Under the pieces are notes generated by a model that saw only the letters and a list, made by a program, of their open reading frames with translations, made no database searches and was not told where the DNA came from. Source: Maritimibacter sp. (lineage in GTDB: Bacteria > Pseudomonadota > Alphaproteobacteria > Rhodobacterales > Rhodobacteraceae). From it: a stretch of DNA of 64,000 bases. This document shows, piece by piece, positions 16,416 through 25,711 of this stretch. Position 1 is the stretch's first letter. Every line of letters begins with the position of its first letter. The DNA lies in NCBI GenBank assembly GCA_002701395.1, contig NZVC01000058.1, positions 1 to 64,000 of the forward strand, in the 5' to 3' direction. The position numbers and the translations under genes were made by a program.

Positions 16416-16933
16416 CCGACGATCAGCTGCTTTAGCTGCAACGCTTCGTATTCCAGGGTGGTCAGGCGATAGTTCACCACGTCACCGATCGACAGCATCG
16501 CGATCATTTGCCCCGCCTCGACCACGGGCAGGTGGCGGAATCGACCGTCGGTCATCTTGCGCAGAACCTGCACAAGCGTGTCCTCGGGGCTGGCCGTCTG
16601 CACATCGGTCGACATCAACTCGGCGACCGGCATCGACATGGTGCTGTCAGGCGCATCCGCCAGCCGGCGGACGATGTCGCGCTCGGACAGGATGCCGACC
16701 AGTTCCCCCTGCGGGCTTTTGACCGGCAGCGCGCCGATCCGGTGATCGCGCAGCTTGCCAACCGCGGTGGCGACCGTGTCTTCGGGGGCGACCCAGAACA
16801 GGCCCTCTCCCTTGGCCTCCAGCACATGCGCCACCGTCGCCTGCGCGGCGGACAGGTTCGTCTGGATCGACTGGCTGCTGGTGCGGTCCTGGCTGTCCAG
16901 GTCTCGGGTCTTCGGCGTGTACGAGGCAGGCAT
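16412..16933 (-). CDS. CBS-domain protein
   Basis: 173 residues with a 30-residue polar N-terminus and two CBS motifs (about 35-90 and 100-155): GEGLFWVAPEDTVATAV, RIGALPVKSPQGELVGILSE, RFRHLPVVEAGQMIAMLSIGDVV is the second repeat core. CBS pairs bind adenosyl nucleotides; free-standing ones are often energy sensors. Its stop codon shares the four bases CTAG with the stop of the convergent LacI gene. No partner enzyme is adjacent. Confidence 0.85.
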   Translation of the reverse strand: MPASYTPKTRDLDSQDRTSSQSIQTNLSAAQATVAHVLEAKGEGLFWVAPEDTVATAVGKLRDHRIGALPVKSPQGELVGILSERDIVRRLADAPDSTMSMPVAELMSTDVQTASPEDTLVQVLRKMTDGRFRHLPVVEAGQMIAMLSIGDVVNYRLTTLEYEALQLKQLIVG

Positions 16934-17011
16934 GGCGTTCTCTCCCTTGGGTAGGTACAGGGTATTGCAAAACGCGGGTTCGTAAATGGTTCACGACGAG
17001 AAGGGCCGACC

Positions 17012-17194
17012 TTGACCGATCTTTCGCTCACACCGGCGGTCGCAACCGTGCTGTTCGTGATCGCCTGCCTTGCCGGATATCGCTATCGCAGCGTGTGGAA
17101 AGCCGAAGGCCCGCGCAGCCAGTTATGGCTGTTCGGGCTTATCGCGGCGGTGTCGCTTTTGACCTTGGGCTTCCTGCCCGTGACGGGCGGCTAG
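17012..17194 (+). CDS. Small membrane protein, unknown
   Basis: 60 residues from a TTG start, with two hydrophobic segments (about 7-24 and 39-56) separated by a basic loop (YRYRSVWKAEG). Weak GAAGGG upstream. The gene runs divergently from the CBS gene and converges on nqrM 3 bases away. The clean two-helix pattern and tight fit between neighbours support a real gene; I do not recognise it. Confidence 0.5.
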   Translation: MTDLSLTPAVATVLFVIACLAGYRYRSVWKAEGPRSQLWLFGLIAAVSLLTLGFLPVTGG

Positions 17195-17197
17195 GGG

Positions 17198-17437
17198 TCA
17201 GCCCGCCCCCTGCTCTACCCGCTCCAGCATCTTGCGGGCACGTTGGCATTCTAGGCGTTCACGCAGCGGGCTGTCGGGGTCGATATCCTTCTTGCAGACA
17301 AGGCACTTGTCCGCGCCCGCGACGGCGTTCAGTCCGCCGCAGCTGCCCTTGATGGTGCGCCCGTTCAGGATGACGCCCAGCGCCATGCCCAGCATCACGA
17401 TCAACAGCAGTCCGAATGCAAAAAGGAAGGTCGCCAT
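17198..17437 (-). CDS. nqrM: Na+-NQR maturation protein NqrM
   Basis: 79 residues: one N-terminal membrane segment (about 3-23), then a cysteine-rich tail with Cys33, Cys45, Cys48 and Cys64 (GSCGGLNAV, CLVC). This membrane helix plus GSCGGLN pattern is that of NqrM, needed to assemble the iron centre held between NqrD and NqrE. It follows apbE by 32 bases on the same strand, and both lie divergent to nqrA-F, which settles the assignment. Confidence 0.85.
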   Translation of the reverse strand: MATFLFAFGLLLIVMLGMALGVILNGRTIKGSCGGLNAVAGADKCLVCKKDIDPDSPLRERLECQRARKMLERVEQGAG

Positions 17438-17469
17438 CGGGATACCCCGTGTCTTGTGTCAGGTCCGGC

Positions 17470-18501
17470 TCAGGCGGTCAGTTCCGCGAACAGGTCCGAC
17501 GCCGTGGTCTTGAACCCAGACTTGCCGCCTGCCCCGTCGCGGTCAATGAACAGCACGGCCATGTCACGATCATTTGCGATCTTCAGCCCGCGTTCGCGAC
17601 CAAGCACCAGCAGCGCGGTGGCCCACGCATCGGCCAGCATCGCGTTGTCGGTCATCACGGTGACGGATGCGGTGTCGTGCGTCACCGGGCGACCCGTGGT
17701 CGCGTCTATGATGTGCGAAAAGCGCGTGCCGTCGACGTCGAAATAGTTGCGATAGTCGCCCGAGGTTGCCATGCCCATACCGGACACGCCCACCACCTGC
17801 ATCACGCCGCGGTCGTGGACCTGCGGCGTTTCGATCCCGATCTGCCACGGACGGCCGTCGGGATTGTTGCCAGCGGTGTAAAGGTCGCCACCGATTTCCA
17901 CCATGTAGTCGGTGATGCCGAAGTCGTTCAGCACGCGGGCGACGTGATCCACGCCAAAGCCCTTGCCGATCGACGACAGGTAGATCCCGGCGTCCGAGTT
18001 CAGCTTGGTCAGCGCACCGCCGCCCAGCGCGACCGACTGCGACTGGCCGCAGCAGGCCATCGCCTGCGCAATCTCGGCCTCGGTCGGCATATCGGACCGG
18101 GTCCGGCCTGCGCCGAAACCCCACAGGTCGATCAGCGCGCCGACGGTGACGTCGAAGCCACCCTCGCTTGCGTCGTGCACCTCGGCCGCGGCTTGCATGA
18201 CCTGTGCCAATTCGGGCGAGACGGCGATGCTGTCGCCAGCCCGGGCGGCGTTGAACCGCGAAATCTCGGACCCGTCGTCCCAGTTCGACATCTGCGCGTT
18301 GACCTGCGCCAGCGCGCCGTCGACCGCCGCCTGAAGCGCATCCTGCTGCACGTCACGGCTATGATCGATCGCGACGATGTTATACCCCGTTCCCATCGTC
18401 AGGCCGCTGAGTTCGAGCACGTTCCAGCCCTTCCGGCAGGCAGCCAGTGCAAGCGGCATCACGATGAAGCTGCGGCGGGAAAGGTTAAACTGGTTCGACA
18501 C
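17470..18501 (-). CDS. apbE: FAD:protein FMN transferase ApbE
   Basis: 343 residues. The N-terminus has a twin-arginine and lipobox-like look (SRRSF, then LALAAC22), so it is likely a periplasmic lipoprotein. The body shows the ApbE core: MSNWDDGSEISRFN, GFDVTVGALIDLWGFG, KGFGVDHVA, VEIGGDLYTAG, FSHIIDATTGRPV. It attaches FMN by phosphoester bond to threonines of NqrB and NqrC encoded divergently. It shares a 162-base spacer with nqrA. Confidence 0.92.
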   Translation of the reverse strand: MSNQFNLSRRSFIVMPLALAACRKGWNVLELSGLTMGTGYNIVAIDHSRDVQQDALQAAVDGALAQVNAQMSNWDDGSEISRFNAARAGDSIAVSPELAQVMQAAAEVHDASEGGFDVTVGALIDLWGFGAGRTRSDMPTEAEIAQAMACCGQSQSVALGGGALTKLNSDAGIYLSSIGKGFGVDHVARVLNDFGITDYMVEIGGDLYTAGNNPDGRPWQIGIETPQVHDRGVMQVVGVSGMGMATSGDYRNYFDVDGTRFSHIIDATTGRPVTHDTASVTVMTDNAMLADAWATALLVLGRERGLKIANDRDMAVLFIDRDGAGGKSGFKTTASDLFAELTA

Positions 18502-18663
18502 GGGCCTACTCCGCTACGGTGCGTATGTTCTATAGGGTTCCGCCCGCTTCTGCGGCAGAACGGCGCGAGGATCAACATGGATTTCAAGAAGTGCGTCCAA
18601 GCGCCTTCCAAACTCCGGTCTTGTGTCGCATAAGGCAGCCGGAAAATCGACAGGACAGAAGAC

Positions 18664-20007
18664 GTGCAGCAACACAGGTTGAGAAAAGGTCTGGATGTGC
18701 CGGTGCTGGGCGCGCCGGGCGACTTTATCGAAGACGGCGCCAGTATAAGGACCGTCGCGATCCTGGGGGCGGACTACATCGGGCTGAAGCCGCGGTTGTC
18801 GGTGCAGGAAGGCGACGTCATCGCCGCTGGCGCGCCGATTCTCGCGCACAAGGACATCCCCGAGGTGCTGGTCACCTCGCCCGCCTCGGGCCGGGTCAAG
18901 GCGATCAACCGTGGCGCGCGCCGGGCACTGGTCAGTGTCGAGATCGAGGTCGACGACTCTGCTGCCGAGCCGGTCGATTTCAGCGACACCGGTGACGCGA
19001 CCACGCGCGAGGGTCTCACGGCGCGTCTGTGTGCATCGGGCCTGTGGACCTCGTTCCGGACCCGCCCCTATTCCAAGCTTCCCGTTCCGGGCACCGTCCC
19101 CGCCGCGATCTACGTGACCGCGATGGACAGCGAACCGCTGTCCGCCAACGCCGCCGTGATCATCGACGAGGACCCCGAAGCGTTCTCGGCCGGCCTTGCG
19201 GCCGTTGCCCGCCTGACCGACGGCACGACCTACCTGTGCCACGAGATCGGCGCCGACGTGCCGGGATCGGACGTCGAGGGCGTCGTCGCCGCCGCGTTCT
19301 CTGGCCCGCATCCCGCCGGTCTGGCCGGAACGCATATGCACTTTCTCGAACCGCCATCGGCCAAGAAAACGGTTTGGACCGTGGGCTATCACGACGTCAT
19401 CGCCATCGGGCGTCTGCTGCGCACCGGACGGCTGGACAGCAGCCGCATCGTCGCCCTGACCGGCCCCCTGTGCCAGCGCCCGCGCCTTGTGCGGACCGTG
19501 GCCGGCGCGTCGCTGACCGACCTGTGCGCCGAGGATCTTGCGACCGACACCCCGGTGCGGATGATCTCGGGCTCGATCCTCAGCGGGCGGGGCGCAGAGG
19601 GCGTCGCCGCCTATCTCGGGCGCTACGCCCGGCAGGTCACGCTGATCGAAGAGGATCACAAGCAGATCCCGATGGGCTGGATTCGCCCGATGCCGTCGAA
19701 ATACGCGGTTCAGCCGGTTCTGGGCTCGGCCCTTAGCAACAAGCTGTACGCGCTGACGTCCAACCTGAACGGCGGCCGCCGCGCGATGGTGCCGATCGGG
19801 ACCTTCGAACGGCTCATGCCACAGGATTTCCTTCCCACGCAGCTTCTTCGGTCGCTGCTGGTGATGGACACCGATTCCGCGCAGGCGCTTGGCGCGCTTG
19901 AGCTGGATGAGGAAGACGTGGCCCTGTGCGGCTTCGCCTGCCCCGCCAAATACGAATACGGCATCGCCCTGCGCGACAGCCTCACCAAGATCGAGAAGGA
20001 GGGGTAA
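18664..20007 (+). CDS. nqrA: Na+-translocating NADH:quinone reductase subunit A
   Basis: 447 residues from a GTG start. Soluble subunit of the six-subunit Na+ pump, contributing to the quinone site. Family features: LRKGLDVPVLGAP at the start, a biotinyl/barrel-like segment (PILAHKDIPEVLVTSPASGRV), GLWTSFRTRPYSKLP, and the C-terminal GFACPAKYEYG. Length fits NqrA. First gene of nqrABCDEF with 5-base spacing to nqrB. The order A-F and the NqrA subunit exclude an Rnf complex. Confidence 0.95.
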   Translation: MQQHRLRKGLDVPVLGAPGDFIEDGASIRTVAILGADYIGLKPRLSVQEGDVIAAGAPILAHKDIPEVLVTSPASGRVKAINRGARRALVSVEIEVDDSAAEPVDFSDTGDATTREGLTARLCASGLWTSFRTRPYSKLPVPGTVPAAIYVTAMDSEPLSANAAVIIDEDPEAFSAGLAAVARLTDGTTYLCHEIGADVPGSDVEGVVAAAFSGPHPAGLAGTHMHFLEPPSAKKTVWTVGYHDVIAIGRLLRTGRLDSSRIVALTGPLCQRPRLVRTVAGASLTDLCAEDLATDTPVRMISGSILSGRGAEGVAAYLGRYARQVTLIEEDHKQIPMGWIRPMPSKYAVQPVLGSALSNKLYALTSNLNGGRRAMVPIGTFERLMPQDFLPTQLLRSLLVMDTDSAQALGALELDEEDVALCGFACPAKYEYGIALRDSLTKIEKEG

Positions 20008-20012
20008 GGCCG

Positions 20013-21212
20013 ATGGGTCTCCGCGCATTCTTCGACCGGATCGAGCCTCAGTTCACCAAGGGCGGCAAGTACGAGAAGTACTTCCCCGTCTACGAGATGA
20101 TCGAAAGCTTCATCTACACGCCCAAGACGGTGACCACGGTCGCACCGCACGCCCGGTCCTACATCGATATGAAACGGATCATGACATACGTGGTGCTTGC
20201 CACGGTGCCTTGCATCCTGTTCGGCCTGTACAACACCGGGCTTCAGACCAACATGGCGATTGCGGAATACGGCCCCTCGGGCTGGCGCGCCGCGATCATC
20301 GACGCTCTCGGGATCGGGTTCAATCCGGCCAACCCGATTGCCAACATGCTGCACGGGCTGATGTATTTCCTGCCGATCTATATCGTGACGCTGGTCGCGG
20401 GCGGCATCTTCGAAGTCATCTTCGCCGTCATCCGCCGGCACGAGGTCAACGAGGGCTTCCTTGTCACCTCGATGCTGTACACGCTGATCATGCCCGCCTC
20501 GACGCCCCTGTGGCAGGTGGCGCTGGGGATCATCTTCGGCGTCGTGATCGGCAAGGAAGTGTTCGGCGGCACCGGCAAGAACTTCCTCAACCCCGCGCTG
20601 GTGGGCCGGGCGTTCCTGTACTTCGCCTATCCTGCCTATATGTCCGGCGACACCGTCTGGACCCCGGTCGACGGCTTTTCCGGCGCGACCGCGCTGGCCA
20701 TCGGCGCGTCCGACGGTCACGCCGCCCTGCCCGAGTACGGCATCACGTGGATGGATGCCTTCATCGGCACGATCCAGGGCTCCCTCGGCGAGACCTCGAC
20801 CATCGCCTGCCTGCTGGGGCTTGTGTTCCTGCTGGCCACCCGCATCGCCAACTGGCGGCTGGTCGTCGGCTGTCTTGGCGGGATGATCGCGTTTTCCAGC
20901 CTGCTGAACGTCATTGGCTCTGACACCAACCCGATGTTCGCCATGCCGTGGTACTGGCACCTTGTCGTCGGCGGCTACGCCTTCGGTCTGGTGTTCATGG
21001 TGACGGAACCCGTGTCCGCGTCTCACACCAACGTCGGCCGCTACATCTATGGCGCTCTGATCGGCTTCATGGTCGTGATGATCCGCGTGATCAACCCGGC
21101 CTTCCCGGAAGGCATGATGCTGGCCATCCTGTTCGGCAATGTCTTCGCGCCGCTGATCGACTACTTCGTCGTGCAGGCCAACATCAAACGGAGGGCAAAG
21201 CGCAATGCCTGA
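20013..21212 (+). CDS. nqrB: Na+-NQR subunit B (FMN-binding membrane subunit)
   Basis: 399 residues, about ten membrane segments. The ApbE target motif SGAT places the covalent FMN on Thr226 (DGFSGATAL). The conserved opening reads KGGKYEKYFPVYEMIESF. Start at 20013, 5 bases after nqrA; the longer frame would start inside nqrA. It overlaps nqrC by 8 bases. NqrB carries riboflavin and FMN and forms much of the Na+ path. Confidence 0.95.
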   Translation: MGLRAFFDRIEPQFTKGGKYEKYFPVYEMIESFIYTPKTVTTVAPHARSYIDMKRIMTYVVLATVPCILFGLYNTGLQTNMAIAEYGPSGWRAAIIDALGIGFNPANPIANMLHGLMYFLPIYIVTLVAGGIFEVIFAVIRRHEVNEGFLVTSMLYTLIMPASTPLWQVALGIIFGVVIGKEVFGGTGKNFLNPALVGRAFLYFAYPAYMSGDTVWTPVDGFSGATALAIGASDGHAALPEYGITWMDAFIGTIQGSLGETSTIACLLGLVFLLATRIANWRLVVGCLGGMIAFSSLLNVIGSDTNPMFAMPWYWHLVVGGYAFGLVFMVTEPVSASHTNVGRYIYGALIGFMVVMIRVINPAFPEGMMLAILFGNVFAPLIDYFVVQANIKRRAKRNA

Positions 21213-22017
21213 CGCTCAGGAGCAGAAAGGCCCGATCCGCCGTTTTCTGGATCTTCCGCCCGACTCTGTCGCGAAGACCGTGGTCGTGGCCGTCGGCCTG
21301 TGCCTTGTGGCATCGATGGTCGTGTCCGCCGCCGCCGTGGCCCTGCGCCCGGTGCAGGAAGCCAACCAGCTGAACGACAAGCGGGTGAACGTGCTGCAGG
21401 TCGCCGGGGTCTACAACCCGGACGTGCCGGTGAACGAAGCCTTCGCCGCGTTCGAACCGCATGTGCTGGAGCTGGAGACCGGCGAATACACCGACCAGTT
21501 CGAGATCGACACCTTCGACCAGCTTGCCGCCAGCGGCGACCCGGCGATCGTGCGTGCGCTGGACGAGGACCCTGCGGGGCTTGGCGGCCAGATGGACGCC
21601 TTCCGCATGATCTATATCCTGCGCGACGACGCAGGCGAGATCGACAAGGTCGTGCTGCCCATCGAAGGCTATGGCCTGTGGTCCACGCTGTTCGGCTTCA
21701 TCGCGCTGGAAGCGAACGGCAACGACATTTTCGGCCTGCAGTTCTATCAGCACGGCGAGACTCCGGGCCTTGGCGCGGAAATCGACAACCCGCGCTGGAA
21801 AGCCCTGTGGAACGGCAAGAAGCTGTTCACCGAGGACGGCACGCTGGCGATCACCGTCGCCAAGGCGCCGCCCCCGCAAGGGCGAGAGTATTACGTTGAC
21901 GCGCTGGCGGGGGCGACCCTGACCTCGCGCGGGGTGGATAACCTGGTACGTTTCTGGATGAGCGAGGCCGGTTACGGCACCTTCCTCGACCGCCTTCAGG
22001 CAGGAGACATCGACTGA
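21205..22017 (+). CDS. nqrC: Na+-NQR subunit C (covalent FMN subunit)
   Basis: 270 residues: one N-terminal membrane segment (about 24-47) and a periplasmic FMN-binding domain. The flavinylation site reads [10 protein letters not shown], putting FMN on Thr238. The usual motif has Ser or Thr before GAT; here it is Ala237-2, that is [15 protein letters not shown] is the other family landmark. It overlaps nqrD by one base. Confidence 0.93.
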   Translation: MPDAQEQKGPIRRFLDLPPDSVAKTVVVAVGLCLVASMVVSAAAVALRPVQEANQLNDKRVNVLQVAGVYNPDVPVNEAFAAFEPHVLELETGEYTDQFEIDTFDQLAASGDPAIVRALDEDPAGLGGQMDAFRMIYILRDDAGEIDKVVLPIEGYGLWSTLFGFIALEANGNDIFGLQFYQHGETPGLGAEIDNPRWKALWNGKKLFTEDGTLAITVAKAPPPQGREYYVDALAGATLTSRGVDNLVRFWMSEAGYGTFLDRLQAGDID

Positions 22018-22670
22018 TGGCACAGACCTATCGTTCGCAACTCGTCGATCCGCTGATCGACAACAACCCGATCACCCTGCAGGTGCTGGGCATCTGCTCG
22101 GCGCTGGCCGTGACCTCGTCGATGCAGGTGGCGCTGGTGATGTCCATCGCGGTGACGCTGGTGACCGGCTTCAGTTCGATGTTCATCTCGATGCTGCGCA
22201 ACCAGATCCCCAACTCGATCCGGATCATCGTGCAGATGGTCGTGATCGCGTCTTTGGTGATCCTGGTGGACCAGGTGCTGAAGGCCTACGCCTACGAGAT
22301 CTCCAAGACGCTGTCGGTCTTCGTCGGCCTGATCATCACCAACTGCATCGTGATGGGCCGCGCCGAGGCTTTCGCGATGAAGAACCCGCCGGTGGCCAGC
22401 TTCATCGACGGCGTCGGCAACGGACTGGGCTATGGCCTGCTGCTGATGGTCGTGTCGGTGTTCCGCGAACTGTTCGGTTCGGGCTCGCTGTTCGGCATCA
22501 CCATCATGCCGACCGTCAACAACGGCGGCTGGTACGTCCCGAACGGCATGCTGCTTCTGCCGCCGTCGGCCTTCTTCGTGATCGGGCTGCTGATCTGGGC
22601 CGTCCGCACATGGAAACCCGGGCAGGTCGAAGAGCGTGAATACAAGATCCAGACGGTGGAGGCACACTGA
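22017..22670 (+). CDS. nqrD: Na+-NQR subunit D
   Basis: 217 residues, six membrane segments. NqrD and NqrE are homologous, inverted partners that hold an iron centre within the membrane. Family landmarks: [17 protein letters not shown] and [17 protein letters not shown], including the conserved cysteine in TNCIVMGR. Start and stop overlap both neighbours by one base (TGATG). Confidence 0.95.
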   Translation: MAQTYRSQLVDPLIDNNPITLQVLGICSALAVTSSMQVALVMSIAVTLVTGFSSMFISMLRNQIPNSIRIIVQMVVIASLVILVDQVLKAYAYEISKTLSVFVGLIITNCIVMGRAEAFAMKNPPVASFIDGVGNGLGYGLLLMVVSVFRELFGSGSLFGITIMPTVNNGGWYVPNGMLLLPPSAFFVIGLLIWAVRTWKPGQVEEREYKIQTVEAH

Positions 22671-23278
22671 TGGAAGGTCTTGTCTCTCTCGCCGTCAAGG
22701 CGATCTTCGTCGAGAACCTCGCCCTGTCGTTCTTCCTTGGCATGTGCACCTTTCTTGCCGTGTCGAAGAAGGTCGCGACGGCCATCGGCCTTGGCGTTTC
22801 GGTCATGGTGGTGCAGGCCATCACCGTGCCCGCCAACAACCTGATCCTCAACTACCTGCTGGCGCCGGGCGCCCTGTCTTGGGCGGGCTTCGCGAACGTG
22901 GATCTGACCTTCCTTGGCCTGATCTCGTACATCGGTGTCATCGCCGCGCTGGTGCAGATCCTCGAGATGGTGCTCGATAAGTACTTTCCGCCGCTTTACA
23001 ACGCGCTGGGTGTGTATCTGCCGCTGATCACCGTGAACTGCGCCATCCTCGGCGGCTCGCTGTTCATGGTCGAACGCAGCTACAACTTCGCCGAGGCTGC
23101 GACCTACGGCGTGTCCTCCGGCTTTGGCTGGGCGCTGGCGATCACCGCGATGGCGGGCGTGCGCGAAAAGCTGAAGTACTCGGACATCCCCGACGGCCTG
23201 CAGGGTCTGGGCATCACCTTCATCACCGCTGGACTGATGGCGATGGCCTTCATGTCCTTCAGCGGCGTCAAACTGTAA
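22670..23278 (+). CDS. nqrE: Na+-NQR subunit E
   Basis: 202 residues, six membrane segments: [18 protein letters not shown] at the first, with a cysteine, and [11 protein letters not shown] with the second conserved cysteine. Together with NqrD it ligates the intramembrane iron centre that NqrM helps insert. The spacing to nqrF is 12 bases, with AAGGAGGAC as ribosome site for the next gene. Confidence 0.95.
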   Translation: MEGLVSLAVKAIFVENLALSFFLGMCTFLAVSKKVATAIGLGVSVMVVQAITVPANNLILNYLLAPGALSWAGFANVDLTFLGLISYIGVIAALVQILEMVLDKYFPPLYNALGVYLPLITVNCAILGGSLFMVERSYNFAEAATYGVSSGFGWALAITAMAGVREKLKYSDIPDGLQGLGITFITAGLMAMAFMSFSGVKL

Positions 23279-23290
23279 GGAGGACAAGCC

Positions 23291-24514
23291 ATGACGACGT
23301 TCGGACTTGGCGTCCTGCTGTTCACCCTGATCGTTCTGGTTCTGGTGACGTTCATTCTGGCGGCCCGCTCGAAGCTGGTCAGCTCGGGCAACGTCAACAT
23401 CACCATCAACGGCGAAAAGACCATCTCGGTCCCTTCCGGCGGCAAGCTGCTGCAGACGCTGGCGGGCGAGAAGATGTTCGTCCCCTCAGCCTGCGGCGGC
23501 GGCGGCACCTGTGCCCAATGCCGGGTGCGCATCCATTCCGGCGGCGGGTCGATCCTGCCGACCGAGGAATCGCACATCACCAAGCGCGAGGCCGCCCACG
23601 GCGACCGCCTGTCGTGTCAGGTGGCCGTGAAGCAGGACATGGACATCGAGGTGCCCGAGGAAGTGTTCGGCGTGAAGAAGTGGGAGTGCACCGTGCGCTC
23701 TAACGACAACGTCGCGACCTTCATCAAGAACCTCGTGCTGGAACTGCCCGAGGGCGAGGACGTGAACTTCCGCGCCGGTGGTTACATCCAGATCGAGGCG
23801 CCCGCGCACAAGCTGTCCTACAAAGAGTTCGACATCGCCGAGGAATACCGGCCGGATTGGGACAAGTTCAATCTGTGGCAGTACGAATCGACCGCCGACG
23901 AGCCGGTCGAACGCGCCTACTCGATGGCGAACTACCCGGACGAGAAGGGCATCATCATGCTCAACGTCCGCGTCGCCTCGCCCCCGCCGGGGTCTACCGG
24001 CATCCCGCCCGGGCTGATGTCGTCTTACATCTTCAACCTGAAACCGGGCGACAAGGTCACCATCTCGGGTCCGTTCGGCGAGTTCTTCGCCCGCGACACC
24101 GACAAGGAGATGGTGTTCATCGGTGGCGGCGCCGGCATGGCGCCGATGCGGTCGCACATCTTCGACCAGCTGAAGCGGCTGAAGAACAAGGACCGGAAGA
24201 TCACCTTCTGGTACGGCGCGCGGTCCAAGCGCGAGATGTTCTTTGTCGAGGATTTCGACGAGCTGGCGGCAGAGTTCCCGAACTTCGAATGGCACGTCGC
24301 CCTGTCCGACGCCCTGCCCGAGGACGACTGGACCGGCTACACCGGGTTCATCCACAACGTCCTGTACGAGGAATACCTCAAGAACCACCCGGCACCGGAA
24401 GACTGCGAATACTACATGTGTGGCCCGCCCATCATGAACAGCTCGGTCATCAACATGCTGCTGGACCTTGGCGTCGACCGTGACGACATCATGCTGGACG
24501 ACTTCGGCGGCTGA
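23291..24514 (+). CDS. nqrF: Na+-NQR subunit F (NADH dehydrogenase)
   Basis: 407 residues. Membrane anchor at 4-25; plant-type [2Fe-2S] ferredoxin domain with ligands Cys68, Cys74, Cys77 and Cys109; then FAD domain (RAYSMANYP, which binds FAD) and NADH domain ([25 protein letters not shown]-terminal DDFGG). It takes hydride from NADH and feeds electrons to NqrD/E, NqrC and NqrB. Last gene of the operon, followed by an intrinsic terminator. Confidence 0.96.
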   Translation: MTTFGLGVLLFTLIVLVLVTFILAARSKLVSSGNVNITINGEKTISVPSGGKLLQTLAGEKMFVPSACGGGGTCAQCRVRIHSGGGSILPTEESHITKREAAHGDRLSCQVAVKQDMDIEVPEEVFGVKKWECTVRSNDNVATFIKNLVLELPEGEDVNFRAGGYIQIEAPAHKLSYKEFDIAEEYRPDWDKFNLWQYESTADEPVERAYSMANYPDEKGIIMLNVRVASPPPGSTGIPPGLMSSYIFNLKPGDKVTISGPFGEFFARDTDKEMVFIGGGAGMAPMRSHIFDQLKRLKNKDRKITFWYGARSKREMFFVEDFDELAAEFPNFEWHVALSDALPEDDWTGYTGFIHNVLYEEYLKNHPAPEDCEYYMCGPPIMNSSVINMLLDLGVDRDDIMLDDFGG

Positions 24515-24543
24515 CGCGGACCGACAGGTTTGAAAAGACCCAC

Positions 24544-24570
24544 AAGGGGAAGCTTCGGCTTCCCCTTTTT
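24544..24570 (+). terminator. Intrinsic terminator of the nqr operon
   Basis: GGGGAAGC, loop TTCG, GCTTCCCC, then five T. An 8-bp stem with a UUCG tetraloop and U-tract, 30 bases after the nqrF stop. Confidence 0.92.
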
Positions 24571-24674
24571 CGTTCGGGCCGGACGAACCGGCGCGGTGCT
24601 GGCCCCTGCCCTCGTCGCGGGCTAGACCTGTGCCAACTGCGTGAACATGGCCGCGCCGGCGGGAACGGGACCGA

Positions 24675-25583
24675 ATGCTGCTGATCACCATCTGGCCGAT
24701 CTTTGCCCTGATCTGCCTTGGCTTCGTCCTGTCGCGGCGGGACTTCCCGTCGGGACCGTTCTGGCCGGCAGCAGAGCGTCTGAACTATTTCGTGCTGTTC
24801 CCCGCCTTGCTGGTGTCGAGCCTTGCCAATGCGCCGGTGCGGGACCCCGACCTGCTTCGGTTCGGCGGCGCGGCGGCAGTGACGATCTTTGTGGCAGCGG
24901 TGCTTCTGACGGTCGCCCGCCGGGTCCGCCCGGTCACGCCCGCCCGGTTCGGCCCGATGCTGCAGGGCGTGGTCCGGTTCAACACATACCTGTCGCTGGC
25001 GCTGATCGCGATCCTGACCGGCGACGCCGGGGTGGAGCGCGCCGCCGTCTACCTTGCCATCTGCGTTCCGCTGGTGAACGTGCTGTCGATCCTTGCCCTC
25101 AGCGGCGGCGGCGCGTCGCGCAGCCCGATGCGGCTGGTCCGCACGGTGCTTGCCAATCCCCTGATCCTTGCCTGTCTGGCCGGGTTTGCGCTGGCGCTTG
25201 GCGGCATCGGCCTTCCCTTGGGCAGCGGCGACCTTTTGCGGCTTCTGGGTCAGGCCAGCCTGCCGCTGGGCCTGCTGTGCGTCGGGGCCGCGCTGAACCC
25301 CGCGGCACTGCGTCAGGACATGGCGCCCCTGTCCCTTGTGGGCGGCGCGCGGCTGCTGGCGATGCCCGCGCTGGCGGCGGCCACCGGCCACACCTTCGGG
25401 CTGGCCGGGATCGAGATCGCGGTGCTGGTGATCTTCTCGGCCGTGCCGACAGCGCCGACGTCCTATGTTCTGACCCGCCAGATGGGCGGCGACGGCGCGT
25501 TGATGGCCGGGATCGTGACATCGCAGACCCTCGCCGCGCTGGCGACCATTCCCCTTGTTTTGCTGCTATTGGCGGGACTGTAA
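24675..25583 (+). CDS. AEC-family (auxin efflux carrier-like) transporter
   Basis: 302 residues, about ten hydrophobic segments in two inverted halves joined near 150. Typical family traits are LNYFVLFPALLVSSLA after the first helix, LANPLILACLAGF in the second half and a polar VPTAPTSYVL break late on. Bacterial members move small organic acids or are uncharacterised. It is a single-gene unit; a second, diverged member is at 45803. Confidence 0.88.
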   Translation: MLLITIWPIFALICLGFVLSRRDFPSGPFWPAAERLNYFVLFPALLVSSLANAPVRDPDLLRFGGAAAVTIFVAAVLLTVARRVRPVTPARFGPMLQGVVRFNTYLSLALIAILTGDAGVERAAVYLAICVPLVNVLSILALSGGGASRSPMRLVRTVLANPLILACLAGFALALGGIGLPLGSGDLLRLLGQASLPLGLLCVGAALNPAALRQDMAPLSLVGGARLLAMPALAAATGHTFGLAGIEIAVLVIFSAVPTAPTSYVLTRQMGGDGALMAGIVTSQTLAALATIPLVLLLLAGL

Positions 25584-25711
25584 TCGCGGGGCGCGCGAAG
25601 AAATTTCAAAAAAATTCGTCGCGGCTGCATCCAAACGCGGTGCGGCCCGAGTCCTAGGGGTATCAAGGCCGCCGATCATCGGCAGCCAGATACGTGAAAA
25701 GGACCAGTTAG

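Noticed and set aside
18664-24514. Rnf complex instead of Na+-NQR
   Set aside because: An NqrA gene leads the operon, NqrF has the ferredoxin plus FAD/NADH reductase layout, and NqrM/ApbE are adjacent; no RnfB/RnfC polyferredoxins are present.
25621-25660. Possible ECF-type promoter (TGCATCC about 18 bases before GTCCTA) upstream of the DUF4394 gene
   Set aside because: Spacing and sequence do not match a consensus I can name; without a second copy upstream of the sigma gene it is only suggestive.
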